This document shows positions 8,512 through 16,936 of a stretch of 29,159 bases of DNA, in pieces. Under the pieces are notes generated by a model. It was not told where the DNA came from and made no database searches. It saw nothing but the letters and a program-made list of their open reading frames with translations. How positions within the stretch are numbered: the stretch's first letter is position 1; each line of letters begins with the position of its first letter. Source of the DNA: DASQUP01 sp035641235 (GTDB lineage: Bacteria; Actinomycetota; CADDZG01; WHSQ01). Made by a program: the position numbers and the translations under genes. Location of the stretch: positions 1 through 29,159 of the forward strand of contig DASQUP010000268.1 in the NCBI GenBank assembly GCA_035641235.1. Direction: 5' to 3'.

Positions 8512-8569
8512 TCGTCTCCTTTGGTATCCGGACCCCGATTATGCGCCGGAACCAACGCTGAATTCGCGG

Positions 8570-9322
8570 CTAGGTGCTACCGGCCAACTTGTCGAGGCGG
8601 CGCGCCCCCTCTTCGGCGCGCTCCCGGGCGGCCTGGGCGTCTTCCTCTGCGCCGTCGGCCGCCTCTTCGGCCTCTTCGGCTTTCTTTCGCGCCCGCTGGG
8701 CGTTCTCGCGCAGCGCAACGGCCCGCTCCTCGGCCGACTCGGCCCGAGCGAGGAGATCCTCGGCCTCGCGGCGCGCCTTCCGGACCTCCGCCGGCTCGAG
8801 CTTGGTGACCGTGCCCTTCGGGGTCGGAAAGGCATCCCACTCGGCGAGCCCGCCGAAGCCCGTGGGCTGAAGGTCGTTGACGAGGCGGCCGCTTGCGAGC
8901 TCGTCCCTGTACTCCTCATCCGCCGACGCCTGGAGTGTGGCGGTGATCTTGTCCAGGTGTGTTCGGGACGGCGAATGCCCCGCCTCCTCGAGGATCCCTG
9001 TGGCCCGGTCGACGAGGCGGGTGATCAGCGCGTTGCGTGCCTTCGTCGCATCCCGGAGCGCGTCCCCTCCCGCGGCGTGCGCGTCCCGGAGGGCGTCCGA
9101 CGCGGAAAAGAGCTCCTTAAGGCGTTTCCTCTCGTGGTGCGCTAGCTGGTTCACCGCCCACGCCGGCAGCGATGGCTTGCTGAGTTTGGCGACCGATCCG
9201 GCGCCGGTTTCGTCGCCGGCCTTCTTGAGGTCCTTTGCCAATTCGTTGCGGCGCGAGGTGAACTCATCCAGCGGCAGCCGGTAGAGGGTGTCGATGGCCT
9301 TGGCTCGCTCCTTGGCATTCAC
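8570..9322 (-). CDS. Conserved actinobacterial hypothetical protein with C-terminal coiled coil
   Basis: The 250-residue product starts with a GTG at 9322. Residues 1-60 hold MNAKERAKAIDTLYRLPLDEFTSRRNELAKDL followed by a SLPAWAVNQL motif that I recognise from unnamed actinobacterial proteins of this size. The middle (about 60-150) is helical, and from about 185 on it is almost wholly charged heptads rich in Ala, Glu and Arg, a long coiled coil. There is no signal peptide and no membrane segment, so it should be cytosolic. It lies 58 bp upstream of the LLM gene on the same strand, close enough to share its transcript, but nothing in it suggests an enzyme. Function unknown. Confidence 0.75.
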   Translation of the reverse strand: MNAKERAKAIDTLYRLPLDEFTSRRNELAKDLKKAGDETGAGSVAKLSKPSLPAWAVNQLAHHERKRLKELFSASDALRDAHAAGGDALRDATKARNALITRLVDRATGILEEAGHSPSRTHLDKITATLQASADEEYRDELASGRLVNDLQPTGFGGLAEWDAFPTPKGTVTKLEPAEVRKARREAEDLLARAESAEERAVALRENAQRARKKAEEAEEAADGAEEDAQAARERAEEGARRLDKLAGST

Positions 9323-9575
9323 TGCCTGGAATTGTCGCAGGTCGAACCGCTGGGGGGTTTGCGATCACGCCGCGATCATTGGCATCGTTCGATCCACCAG
9401 GTTGTCGACGAAGTCGCCATCGGTCGGACGGGACGGGTAGGGGCGTCTCCAGGGGCGTCAGCTCCACGAGTTGGATCGAGGCGAGGGCGGTCCAATAGCT
9501 TGGGGGCCCCTCCGTCACCGTAACGGTTGAGAGACGGAGTTCGGCCATAGTGGTGACCGTGCTCAACAGGCGGAG
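9323..9575. other. Intergenic region between divergent genes
   Basis: This 253-bp gap separates the coiled-coil protein from the membrane protein gene and must carry both promoters. No clear -35/-10 pair stands out. Open frames on the minus strand here lack a plausible start or end quickly, and I do not take them as genes. The one notable structure is the nested inverted repeat at 9510-9539. Confidence 0.4.
9510..9539. repeat. Nested inverted repeat upstream of membrane protein gene
   Basis: CTCCGTC (9510-9516) is complementary to GACGGAG (9533-9539), and between them ACCGT-A-ACGGT (9517-9527) is a palindrome of its own. The element lies about 40 bp before the GTG of the membrane protein gene, so it could be an operator or a 5' leader hairpin. 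Its role is a guess. Confidence 0.4.
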
Positions 9576-10865
9576 GTGCGTTTGAGGCAGCGCTCGAAGA
9601 GCGGCGACAGACCCCGGACGTCGTCGGCGGTCCCCGGCTGGCTGACGTGGTCTCTGGTGGTGCTCGGGATTACGGCGTTCCTGGCCGCGATCGCGATTCG
9701 GCTCGGCCGTGCCGAGGCACCGCAGACCGGCCTCTGGGTGGCGGAGGACCTCACCTGGCCGGCCTCGTTCGTTTTCTTCGTCCTCGTGGGCGGTCTCATT
9801 GCGGCGCGCCGTCCCGGCAACCCGCTTGGATGGGGATTTCTCGGAATAGGTCTGTCGCAGGTGCTCTCGACCGCCGCGTTCGAATACGGAGTGTGGGCCT
9901 TCGATCAGCCTTCGCTCCCGCTCGACAAACTTGCCGCCTGGGCGGCGGCCTGGACTTGGATTCCCGGGATTGCACTCTTCCCGTTCCTCGTGCTGTTGTT
10001 TCCGGACGGCCACCTGCCGTCGCCGAAGTGGAGGTGGATTGCTCGCGCAACGGTTGTGAATGCGGCCGTCGGGACGGGGGCGGCAATGACCCTCTTTCGC
10101 CTCCCGACCGAGCGCCTCTTGGATGCCGGCCTGTTCGATGCCGGGGCCCCCGGGGCCGACATCGCCGTGAGGACTCAAATCGTTGTCTTCCAGCTGGCGT
10201 TGCTCTTCATCGCCGTATCAATGGTCGGCTTCATGGCTCGATTCCGGCGCTCTCGGGGGGTCGAACGTCAGCAACTGAAGTGGGTGGCGTTCGTCGTCTT
10301 CCTGGGGTTGGTGAACGTACTGGTTTTCGAACTCGGCGCCGACCTGCTCGGCATCGAGAACCTTGCCATCGACATTTACAGCGCCACGCTCGGAGGACCC
10401 GGCATGCTGGCGCTTGCTGCCGGCTTTGCGATTCTCCGATACAGGCTGTTCGACATCGATGTCGTTATCAACCGGACACTCGTCTATTTGTTGTTGACCG
10501 GCGCGCTTGCGCTTGTCTATGTGGTGGCCGTCGTTTTGCTTCAAGGCCTTGTACCGGGAAGCAGGGACTCGCAACTCGCGGTCGCTGCATCGACCCTTGC
10601 CGTGGCTGCGGTGTTCCGACCCCTTCGTCTGCGCATCCAGCGGTTCGTAGACCGCAGCTTCTATAGGGCAAAGTACGACGCGGAGAGGACGCTCGAGGCT
10701 TTCAACGTCCGCCTCCGCGACGAGCTTGACCTCGATTCGCTGCTGTCTGAGCTGCGGACCACGGTGATGGAGACCATCCAACCCCGCCATGTGTCCGTGT
10801 GGCTCGCCGAGGGTTCTGTCAGCCCCGAGGTGCGGAATCGGCACCACACAGCAGACAAAACGTGA
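9576..10865 (+). CDS. Polytopic membrane protein resembling a sensor-kinase input module without kinase
   Basis: The 429-residue protein has several hydrophobic segments in its first 340 residues, with a cytosolic C-terminal part. Typical family phrases are RRPGNPLGWGFLGIG, FPDGHLPSPKWRW, ILRYRLFDIDVVINRTLVY and RPLRLRIQRFVDRSFYRAKYDAERTLEAF. In actinobacteria this module is found before histidine kinase domains and also alone, ending as here in QPRHVSVWL. No H-box, ATPase domain or GAF domain follows, so it cannot phosphorylate by itself. Its stop overlaps the GTG of the following MFS gene (GTGA), so the two are translated together and may work together in the membrane. The signal is unknown. 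Confidence 0.75.
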   Translation: MRLRQRSKSGDRPRTSSAVPGWLTWSLVVLGITAFLAAIAIRLGRAEAPQTGLWVAEDLTWPASFVFFVLVGGLIAARRPGNPLGWGFLGIGLSQVLSTAAFEYGVWAFDQPSLPLDKLAAWAAAWTWIPGIALFPFLVLLFPDGHLPSPKWRWIARATVVNAAVGTGAAMTLFRLPTERLLDAGLFDAGAPGADIAVRTQIVVFQLALLFIAVSMVGFMARFRRSRGVERQQLKWVAFVVFLGLVNVLVFELGADLLGIENLAIDIYSATLGGPGMLALAAGFAILRYRLFDIDVVINRTLVYLLLTGALALVYVVAVVLLQGLVPGSRDSQLAVAASTLAVAAVFRPLRLRIQRFVDRSFYRAKYDAERTLEAFNVRLRDELDLDSLLSELRTTVMETIQPRHVSVWLAEGSVSPEVRNRHHTADKT

Positions 10866-12130
10866 CCGCCGAGCCGGACCGGAAAAGAACCCGCGTCGTC
10901 GGGGGCCTCTCGGCCGACCTGTCGCCGCTACGGCTTTCGGTGCCGTTCCGTTCTCTGATGGTCGGGCAGTCCGTCTCGCTGGTCGGCACCCAGATGCGGT
11001 ACGTCGCGCTGGCGTGGCAGGTGTTTCAGCTCACGGGATCGAGCGTTGCTGTGGGCCTGTTGGGACTCGCGGAAGTCGTCCCGATGCTCGCACTCACCGT
11101 CCATTCGGGAGCTCTGGCAGATGTACGAGACCGCAAACTGCTCATGGTCTGGGGGCAGTTCGGCGGCATGGTGGTATCGATCGGCCTCTTTTTCGTCGCA
11201 GTTTGGGACGGCGCTCCCTTGTGGTCGATCTACGCGCTCACAGTGCTGGGTGCGGCGGCCGACACAATTGATCGGCCTGCCCGAACGGCGATCATTCCGT
11301 CGTTGGTGGGGGAGGCAAAGGTGCCGGCCGCGATGGCACTCCGGCAAATCGTCTTCCAGGTGTCGCACATCGCCGGACCTGCGGTGGGCGGTCTGGCAAT
11401 CGCTTCGTTCTCCGTGGCAACCGTCTACGCGATCGATGCCCTCACGTTCGTAGTCGGCCTCATCGCGTTGCGGTTCGTGCCGGCCTCGCGCGGATCTCAG
11501 GAACCGGTGAGAACGCGGCATCTGATCACCGAGGGATTGCGTGCCTCGATCGGACGCCCGTTAATCCGTTCGGTGTTCGTCGTGGACCTGATCGCGATGG
11601 TGTTCGGAATGCCCCGATCGGTGTTTCCAGCTCTCGCGGAGCAATCGTTCGGTCTCGGGGCGCAGGGCCTGGGGCTGTTGTACGCAGCGCCCTCCGTGGG
11701 AGCGCTTGTCGGCGCGTTTCTGAGCGGTTGGGTCTCGGCTGTAAAGCGTTTCGGCCGCGCGATCCTGCTCCTGGTTGCGGGGTGGGGCGTCGCGATAACG
11801 CTGGCCGGAGTCATGGCGTTTTCGTTGCCGGCGATGCTGCTCTTTCTCGCCCTGGCCGGCGCGGCCGACGTCTTCAGTGCAGTTTTCCGGAGTACCCTCA
11901 TACAGGAGGCGACGCCCGACAATCTGCGCGGCCGGGTAAACGCGGTGAACCTGCTTGTTGTAACGGGCGGTCCGCGGCTGGGCGACATGGAGGCGGGACT
12001 CATGGCTGCCCTCGTCGGCGCACGGGGGTCGGTTATTTCCGGCGGGCTGCTCTGCCTGGTCGCACTGGGGGGACTGACTCTCCGGGCCCGGGACCTGCGC
12101 GGCTACGTGCGGCGCTCACCCGTCGAGTAG
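10862..12130 (+). CDS. MFS transporter, EntS-like exporter group
   Basis: The 422-residue product (MTAEPDRKRTRVVGG...) has the look of a 12-helix major facilitator: LRLSVPFRSLMVGQSVSLVGTQM at helix 1, GALADVRDRKLLM as the motif after helix 2, and TPDNLRGRVNAVNLLVV after helix 10, as in EntS/DUF894 exporters. I chose GTG at 10862 because it overlaps the preceding stop as GTGA and leaves a normal cytosolic N-terminus; a GTG at 10799 would add 21 unlikely residues. It sits in the inner membrane and probably exports a small molecule with proton exchange; the substrate is not readable. Its 3' end overlaps the oppositely directed hydrolase gene by 15 bp. Confidence 0.85.
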   Translation: MTAEPDRKRTRVVGGLSADLSPLRLSVPFRSLMVGQSVSLVGTQMRYVALAWQVFQLTGSSVAVGLLGLAEVVPMLALTVHSGALADVRDRKLLMVWGQFGGMVVSIGLFFVAVWDGAPLWSIYALTVLGAAADTIDRPARTAIIPSLVGEAKVPAAMALRQIVFQVSHIAGPAVGGLAIASFSVATVYAIDALTFVVGLIALRFVPASRGSQEPVRTRHLITEGLRASIGRPLIRSVFVVDLIAMVFGMPRSVFPALAEQSFGLGAQGLGLLYAAPSVGALVGAFLSGWVSAVKRFGRAILLLVAGWGVAITLAGVMAFSLPAMLLFLALAGAADVFSAVFRSTLIQEATPDNLRGRVNAVNLLVVTGGPRLGDMEAGLMAALVGARGSVISGGLLCLVALGGLTLRARDLRGYVRRSPVE

Positions 12131-13183
12131 ATGCGAAGCCATCCAATCGGCGCTTCGATACCGGTGTTTGTAGGAGACGTTCGCGCAGCCGTGGTTTCCG
12201 TCTTCGACCAAAAGCATCCGTGCGCTGGCACCGACTTCGTCGACTATGCGCTGAGACTCTGCCCACGGGATTATTCGATCCCGTTTCCCCGTCACGATCA
12301 GCAGCGGACATCTGATCGATTCCGTGCGACCCTCGAGGGATAGCTCGAAAGCTTTGGTGCGCGCCTCCGGCTCGTCGCGAGCTCGCGACCGAACCTGGAA
12401 CGTCTCGCGCGTGAGCTGGGGGAGGCCCTCCCAAATGGCACCAAAATTGTAGGGGCCGGCCAGACCGATGCATGCCTTTATCTCGCCGACTCCACTCGCG
12501 ACGCGCGGCGCGTAATAGCCGCCGAGGCTCACACCCCACGTGCCGATTCGGTCTGCATCGATGCCCGAGAGTCCCGCCAGGTATTCGTAGATCGCCGCTC
12601 CGGGAACCTCCCAGTCGCCCCTGATCGGAAGGTCGTACTCGGCCTCTCCCTGTCCCGGTCCATCGACCGAGAAGGTGGCGAGCCCGCGTTCTAAAAACAG
12701 CGCCTCCGTGGACCCGAGTTCCTCCTTGGTCGAATCGAGGCCTGGGACCATGATGACGGCAGGCGCGTCGCCATCCTGTTTGGGGCGCCGCAGGATGCCG
12801 ACCATGGAGCTCCCCTCGAAGGGGATCTCGTGACGTTCCCCCGGAGGATCGAGATGGGGGAGGGCGCCATTGAGGCAACGTACGGCAGCGCCATGGGCGG
12901 CGCGCATCTGATCGAGGTCCTGAACAAAAACGAACTTGGCGAAGTGGAAGTAGACGGCGGCCTGCGAGAGGTGAGCGCCGGCCGATCTCGTGCGCCCCTC
13001 GGCCAATGCCTCGTTGCCCAGGGCTTCGTGTATTACAGCCGCGTCGCTCCACGCCCGGCACCATTCGTCCCACGATGCAAGTCCCTCGGTTATCCGTTCG
13101 AAGTCGGCGGGGGTGACGCCGTTTGCCGTGAAGCGCGGCTTCCAATGCGCGATCGCGCTCGTCAGTCGCTCGTCAGCGGGCAT
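12116..13183 (-). CDS. Alpha/beta hydrolase resembling 2,6-dihydroxypseudooxynicotine hydrolase
   Basis: From ATG 13183 the protein has 355 residues: a helical N-terminal part of about 115 residues and a complete alpha/beta-hydrolase core with MVPGLDSTKEE (oxyanion region, 146), GVSLGGYY (nucleophile Ser219), TGKRDRIIP (Asp302) and GNHG (His331). Length, helical N-domain and triad spacing are those of the FrsA/DHPON-hydrolase group; from memory the Arthrobacter nicotine-pathway enzyme uses Ser217, Asp300 and His329. That enzyme splits a C-C bond next to a pyridine ring. The gene overlaps the end of the Fe-S subunit gene by 11 bp, so it is coupled to the Mo-hydroxylase. A longer GTG start at 13249 would overlap more and is unlikely. 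An ordinary esterase or amidase is the alternative. Confidence 0.8.
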   Translation of the reverse strand: MPADERLTSAIAHWKPRFTANGVTPADFERITEGLASWDEWCRAWSDAAVIHEALGNEALAEGRTRSAGAHLSQAAVYFHFAKFVFVQDLDQMRAAHGAAVRCLNGALPHLDPPGERHEIPFEGSSMVGILRRPKQDGDAPAVIMVPGLDSTKEELGSTEALFLERGLATFSVDGPGQGEAEYDLPIRGDWEVPGAAIYEYLAGLSGIDADRIGTWGVSLGGYYAPRVASGVGEIKACIGLAGPYNFGAIWEGLPQLTRETFQVRSRARDEPEARTKAFELSLEGRTESIRCPLLIVTGKRDRIIPWAESQRIVDEVGASARMLLVEDGNHGCANVSYKHRYRSADWMASHLLDG

Positions 13184-13631
13184 GGAGAACCTGCTCGGCG
13201 GCGGATTTGATGGCGACGTATCCGGTGCACCGGCACAGGTTCGACGCAAGAAGCTCGACTAGTTCGTCGTCGGTCAGATCGTTCTTCGTGCGGCGCGCCC
13301 CTTCCACCAGCATCACAAAGCCGGGGGTGCAGAAGCCGCACTGCATGCCGAAGTTGTCCACGAACGCTTGCTGCGCCGGGTTCAACCGATCACCTTCGGC
13401 AAGCCCCTCCACAGTGGTGATCTCCGTCCCACCGCATTGAACCGCAAAAAGCAAGCAGGCGCGGACGGGGAAATCGTCCATAAGAACGGTGCACGCTCCG
13501 CACACTCCGTGTTCGCACCCCAGGTGCGTCCCGGTAAGGCCAAGGTCATCGCGCAGAACGTCCGCTAGAGTCCTGCGCGGCTCCACCTCAACCGAATGGA
13601 CCTCGCCGTTCACTTTCAGCTCGAGGATCAC
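13173..13631 (-). CDS. Molybdenum hydroxylase small subunit, two [2Fe-2S] clusters (CoxS-type)
   Basis: The 152-residue protein is full length for the family. The ferredoxin-like cluster is held by GCEHGVCGACTVL near residues 38-50 and the second by MQCGFCTPGF near 98-107 and NLCRCTGY near 131-138. It passes electrons from the molybdenum site to FAD. Its ATG overlaps the stop of the FAD subunit gene as ATGA, and its own end overlaps the hydrolase gene by 11 bp. The gene order FAD subunit, Fe-S subunit, hydrolase on one strand, with the Mo subunit divergent, shows a three-part enzyme of the xanthine-oxidase family. Substrate specificity rests in the large subunit. Confidence 0.9.
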   Translation of the reverse strand: MILELKVNGEVHSVEVEPRRTLADVLRDDLGLTGTHLGCEHGVCGACTVLMDDFPVRACLLFAVQCGGTEITTVEGLAEGDRLNPAQQAFVDNFGMQCGFCTPGFVMLVEGARRTKNDLTDDELVELLASNLCRCTGYVAIKSAAEQVLHAR

Positions 13632-14482
13632 GCGGAATCCTCCAGTGCGGACCGAACCGCACGGGAGACCATCACGCGAGCCAGATGGCGCCTGTAGTCG
13701 GCGGAGCAGTACGGGTCGCTCACGGGGTCGAGTCCCTCGACGGCCGCGTCCGCGGCCCGAACCACCGATGCCGCCGTTGGGTCCGAGCCGGCCAGCATCT
13801 CTTCTGCTCCATGAGCTCGCACAGGCGCGCCGCCGACGCCGGCCAGAGCGATGCGCGCCCGCTCGATCGAATCATCTCGTCTCCAGATTGCCGCGACTGC
13901 CACCACAGTGGCGAAGTCGCCGGCGGTGCGGCTTACCTCGGAGAAACCAGCGCCGGCGCGCCCGAGAAGGGGAAGGCGGGTGGCGGTCGCTATCTCGTCG
14001 TTTTCGAGGGCGGTCGTGAATGGCCCCGCAAAGAACTCGGATGCCGGGATCTCTCGTTCCCCTCGGGGACTCATCGCCACTACGACGCCATTGAGTGCGG
14101 AAACTACCGCGCACCATTCGGCCGCCGGGTCGGCATGGACGAGGCTTCCGACGAACGTCCCCCGGACCCGGATCGGGAAATGCCCGACGTAAGGGGCGAC
14201 CTTTGCCAGCAGGCGCGCCAGGGGATCGTCGAAGAAGGGGGGCTGGAGGTCGGCGTGCCGCACGAGCATTCCTATCTCGACGCTGCCGTCGTGCACTGCA
14301 ACGCGGTCGAAGCCGCGGATGGCGTTGATGTCCACCAGTGCCGTCGGGGACGCGAGGCGCAGGTTCATCGCGGGGACGAGGCTCTGGCCGCCTGCGAGGA
14401 CCATCGCTCCGTCGTCGTCGAGCAGGCTCACGGCCTCGGCGACCGTCGTCGGCGCGTAGTACTCGAACGGGCTGGGCTTCAT
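13628..14482 (-). CDS. Molybdenum hydroxylase FAD-binding medium subunit (CoxM-type)
   Basis: From ATG 14482 (MKPSPFEYYAPTTVAEAVSLL) the product has 284 residues. AGGQSLVPAMNLRLASP near 31-47 is the FAD-binding motif, and VRGTFVGSLVHADPAAEW near 105-122 is the second flavin-binding stretch of the family. The C-terminal CODH-flavoprotein domain is complete (SRTAGDFATVVAVAA and onward). It takes electrons from the Fe-S subunit and gives them to an external acceptor. The start is preferred over an in-frame codon at 14527 because the latter lies within the operator region and adds a non-homologous tail. It is divergent from the large subunit across a 99-bp region holding a LacI-type operator. Confidence 0.9.
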   Translation of the reverse strand: MKPSPFEYYAPTTVAEAVSLLDDDGAMVLAGGQSLVPAMNLRLASPTALVDINAIRGFDRVAVHDGSVEIGMLVRHADLQPPFFDDPLARLLAKVAPYVGHFPIRVRGTFVGSLVHADPAAEWCAVVSALNGVVVAMSPRGEREIPASEFFAGPFTTALENDEIATATRLPLLGRAGAGFSEVSRTAGDFATVVAVAAIWRRDDSIERARIALAGVGGAPVRAHGAEEMLAGSDPTAASVVRAADAAVEGLDPVSDPYCSADYRRHLARVMVSRAVRSALEDSA

Positions 14483-14508
14483 AGCGTCGTTTATCCTATA
14501 GTTGCGGC

Positions 14509-14522
14509 TGCAATCGATTGCA
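14509..14522. promoter_or_regulatory. LacI-type operator between Mo-hydroxylase FAD and Mo subunit genes
   Basis: TGCAATCGATTGCA is a perfect 14-bp palindrome with the central CG usual for LacI/GalR-family operators. It lies 27 bp before the FAD subunit start and 59 bp before the large subunit start, so one bound dimer could control both. Three related sites occur in this window. On the minus strand TATAGGAT lies just downstream and could be the -10. Confidence 0.75.
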
Positions 14523-14581
14523 CCCATTTAGGCGGCAGGTGGGGGATGGCGAGGCGCGGCCGCAACGGTAGGAGGCAGGGG

Positions 14582-16831
14582 GTGGCACGGCACAACTACA
14601 TCGGCACGAGTCCTGCCCGCGCCGAGGATCCGAACATCGTCCGGGGTTCCGAGCGCTACGTCGCGGATATCGCGCCCAACGGTTGCCTCGATGCCGTCTT
14701 CGTCAGGAGCTACGCGGCACACGGGAGGCTCCTGTCTGTTGACTGCGACGCGGCTCGCGAGGCCGAGGGTGTAGTGGGAGCGTTCGGATCCGGCGACCTG
14801 CCGGACCTTCCCGAGGTCCGCTTTCCACCGAACTGCCGGGCGCCACAGGATATGCGGTGGCCGGCTCTCGCACGAGGCCGTGTCCGCTACGCGGGTGAAC
14901 CAGTAGCGGTCGTGGTGGGACGAGACCGCTATCGCGCCGAGGATGCGGCGTCGACGATCCTCGTCGATATCGACCCGCTTCCCGCAGTGATCGATCCGGC
15001 TGAGGCGGCGGAGTCCGATGTCAAGTTGTTCGAGGGCCTCGACAACGTCTCCACGGTGCGCGAGTACGGCGCGCCGGTCGAGGACGTGATGTCCACCGCA
15101 CCGATAGTCGTGGAAGCAACCATTCGCAACCAGCGTCTGCTGCCCACGTCCATCGAGGCGCGTGCCATCCTCGTGGTTCCTGAGGAAGACGGCAGTCTTA
15201 GCATCTGGGCATCTCATCAGGCACCGCACCGCTTGAGGCGCGCTGTAGCAAAGACCTTCGATCTCGATCCGGCACGGTTGCGCGTCGTCGTTCCGCGCGT
15301 CGGCGGAGCGTTCGGCGCAAAAAGCCAGACGTTTCCCGAATACGTCGTCGTGACACACCTTGCGCTTCGATACGGTCGGCCGGTTCGTTGGATCGAGGAC
15401 AGACGTGAAGCGCTCACCGGAGCCACTCACGGACGAGGCCAGACGCAACGCCTGCGGATGGCCGCGGACGACGAGGGCCGAATCCTGGCGTTCGAAGCAC
15501 TGATCGATGCGGACATCGGCGGTTATCCGCATACGGGCGACTTCGTCCCATCGATGACCGCGTGGGTCATGTCCGGCTCCTATGCGATCCCGCGTCTGTA
15601 CGTTCGGGTGCGGTCCATAGTCACGAACCAGACTCCGACCGCGTCTTACAGAGGGGCGGGCAGACCGGAGGCGGCTTTCGCCATCGAACGGATGGTGGAC
15701 AAGCTGGCTTACCGGCTCGACGTCGACCCCGCGGAGTTGCGCTTGCGCAACTACATCCCGCCCGAGAACTTTCCCTACGAATCGCCCACCGGTGCGGTGT
15801 ACGACAGCGGGCGCCATGGGGATGTCCTGCGGCAGGCGCTCGAGCTCGCCGGCTACGACAAGCTGCGGGCCGAGCAACAGCGGCGACGCTCGACGGGGGA
15901 GGGACCGCTGCTCGGCATTGGGATCGCAAGCTACGTGGAGCGCTCGGGAGGTCAGCCGGGAACGAACGAGTGGGGCTCGGTCGAGATCGATCCCTCCGGC
16001 ACCATCGTTGCGCGGTCCGGAACCTCTCCGCAGGGCCAGGGCAACACCACTGCGCTCGAGCAGATCGTTGCGTCCGCGTTCGACGTGGAGCTGGATTCCG
16101 TCACCGTTGTCCAGGGCGACACGGCGCGCGTTCCGACCGGAACCGGGACGTTCGCTTCGCGCTCCGTGCAGGTGGGAGGCTCAGCGTTGCACAGCGCATC
16201 ACGCGTGGTCCTGGACGAAGCCAGAAGGAGGGCGGCGAAACGTCTGGAGGTCGCCGACGCCGACCTGTCATATGAGGAGGGTTCCTTTTTCACGGCCGAC
16301 GGTGATTCGGTCGATCTCGCCGACCTGCTCGACGACGGCCCCCTCACTTCGGAGGTCGAATTGGCACCGCCGCAGGCGTTTCCGTTCGGTACTTACGTCG
16401 CGGTCGTCGAGATCGATCCCGAATCTGCACACATGAAGCTGGTGAAGATGGTCGTTGTCGACGATTGCGGCGTCGTGATCAGTCCGGAAGGCGTCAAGGG
16501 GCAGACGATCGGCTCTCTCGTTCAGGGCATCGGCCAGGCGTTGTACGAGTCGGTTCCCTACGACGACATCGGCCAGCCACTGGTCGGGTCTCTCATGGAC
16601 TACGCCGTTCCGACGATTGCGGAAGTGCCGGAGATCACCATCGGCGAATCGGTCACCCCCAACCCGAACACTCCGCTCGGCGCAAAGGGAGCGGGGGAGG
16701 CGGGATGCATCGGCGCGCCGCCCGCCGTTGTCAACGCAATCGTCGATGCCCTGGGCGGATACGACGACGGGATCTCCATGCCGGTGACACCCGAGAAGGT
16801 ATGGCGCGCGCTGAACCGGCTCCCGGTCTAA
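14582..16831 (+). CDS. Molybdenum hydroxylase large subunit (CoxL/aldehyde-oxidase type, not CO dehydrogenase form I)
   Basis: The 749-residue molybdopterin subunit begins at GTG 14582, placed 6 bp after AGGAGG; open frame extends far upstream but that part is antisense to the FAD subunit. RGSERYVADI opens the aldehyde-oxidase a/b hammerhead; GGAFGAKSQ is near 240, the active-site loop SYRGAGRPE near 354 and GAKGAGEAGCIGAPPAVVNA near 700 with the catalytic Glu. The loop is AYRGAGR-like and lacks the Cys of the AYxCSFR loop of true CO dehydrogenase, so the enzyme should hydroxylate an aldehyde or N-heterocycle. With the divergent FAD and Fe-S genes it makes a complete enzyme. The substrate may relate to the adjoining DHPON-hydrolase-like protein. 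Confidence 0.92.
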   Translation: MARHNYIGTSPARAEDPNIVRGSERYVADIAPNGCLDAVFVRSYAAHGRLLSVDCDAAREAEGVVGAFGSGDLPDLPEVRFPPNCRAPQDMRWPALARGRVRYAGEPVAVVVGRDRYRAEDAASTILVDIDPLPAVIDPAEAAESDVKLFEGLDNVSTVREYGAPVEDVMSTAPIVVEATIRNQRLLPTSIEARAILVVPEEDGSLSIWASHQAPHRLRRAVAKTFDLDPARLRVVVPRVGGAFGAKSQTFPEYVVVTHLALRYGRPVRWIEDRREALTGATHGRGQTQRLRMAADDEGRILAFEALIDADIGGYPHTGDFVPSMTAWVMSGSYAIPRLYVRVRSIVTNQTPTASYRGAGRPEAAFAIERMVDKLAYRLDVDPAELRLRNYIPPENFPYESPTGAVYDSGRHGDVLRQALELAGYDKLRAEQQRRRSTGEGPLLGIGIASYVERSGGQPGTNEWGSVEIDPSGTIVARSGTSPQGQGNTTALEQIVASAFDVELDSVTVVQGDTARVPTGTGTFASRSVQVGGSALHSASRVVLDEARRRAAKRLEVADADLSYEEGSFFTADGDSVDLADLLDDGPLTSEVELAPPQAFPFGTYVAVVEIDPESAHMKLVKMVVVDDCGVVISPEGVKGQTIGSLVQGIGQALYESVPYDDIGQPLVGSLMDYAVPTIAEVPEITIGESVTPNPNTPLGAKGAGEAGCIGAPPAVVNAIVDALGGYDDGISMPVTPEKVWRALNRLPV

Positions 16832-16844
16832 CCCCGGTCCTCAC

Positions 16845-16887
16845 TTGACACCGTCACGGCAAGAGGCCGACACTGCAAACGATTGCG
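16845..16887 (+). promoter_or_regulatory. Promoter with overlapping LacI-type operator before M24/aldehyde dehydrogenase genes
   Basis: TTGACA at 16845-16850 is followed after 18 bp by GACACT (16869-16874), a passable -10. The operator TGCAAACGATTGCG (16874-16887) starts on the last base of that -10, so a bound repressor would cover the transcription start. The same arrangement occurs at 23240-23283. The gene start is 50 bp downstream. Confidence 0.7.
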
Positions 16888-16936
16888 GATTCCGGCACGG
16901 TGGTGTGCCGCCGTGCCCGACGATGGGGAGTTTGCG

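Noticed and set aside
9350..9440. Minus-strand stretch RPTDGDFVDNLVDRTMPMIAA ending in TGA, looking like a protein C-terminus
   Set aside because: A stop lies about 30 codons upstream and there is no start; best taken as chance in an intergenic region.
13685..14581. Upstream extension of the Mo large subunit frame by about 300 residues
   Set aside because: It is antisense to the FAD subunit gene, has no domain likeness, and a good AGGAGG precedes the GTG at 14582.
14582..16831. Carbon monoxide dehydrogenase (CoxL form I)
   Set aside because: The active-site loop reads SYRGAGRPE; the Cys-containing AYxCSFR loop needed for CO oxidation is absent.
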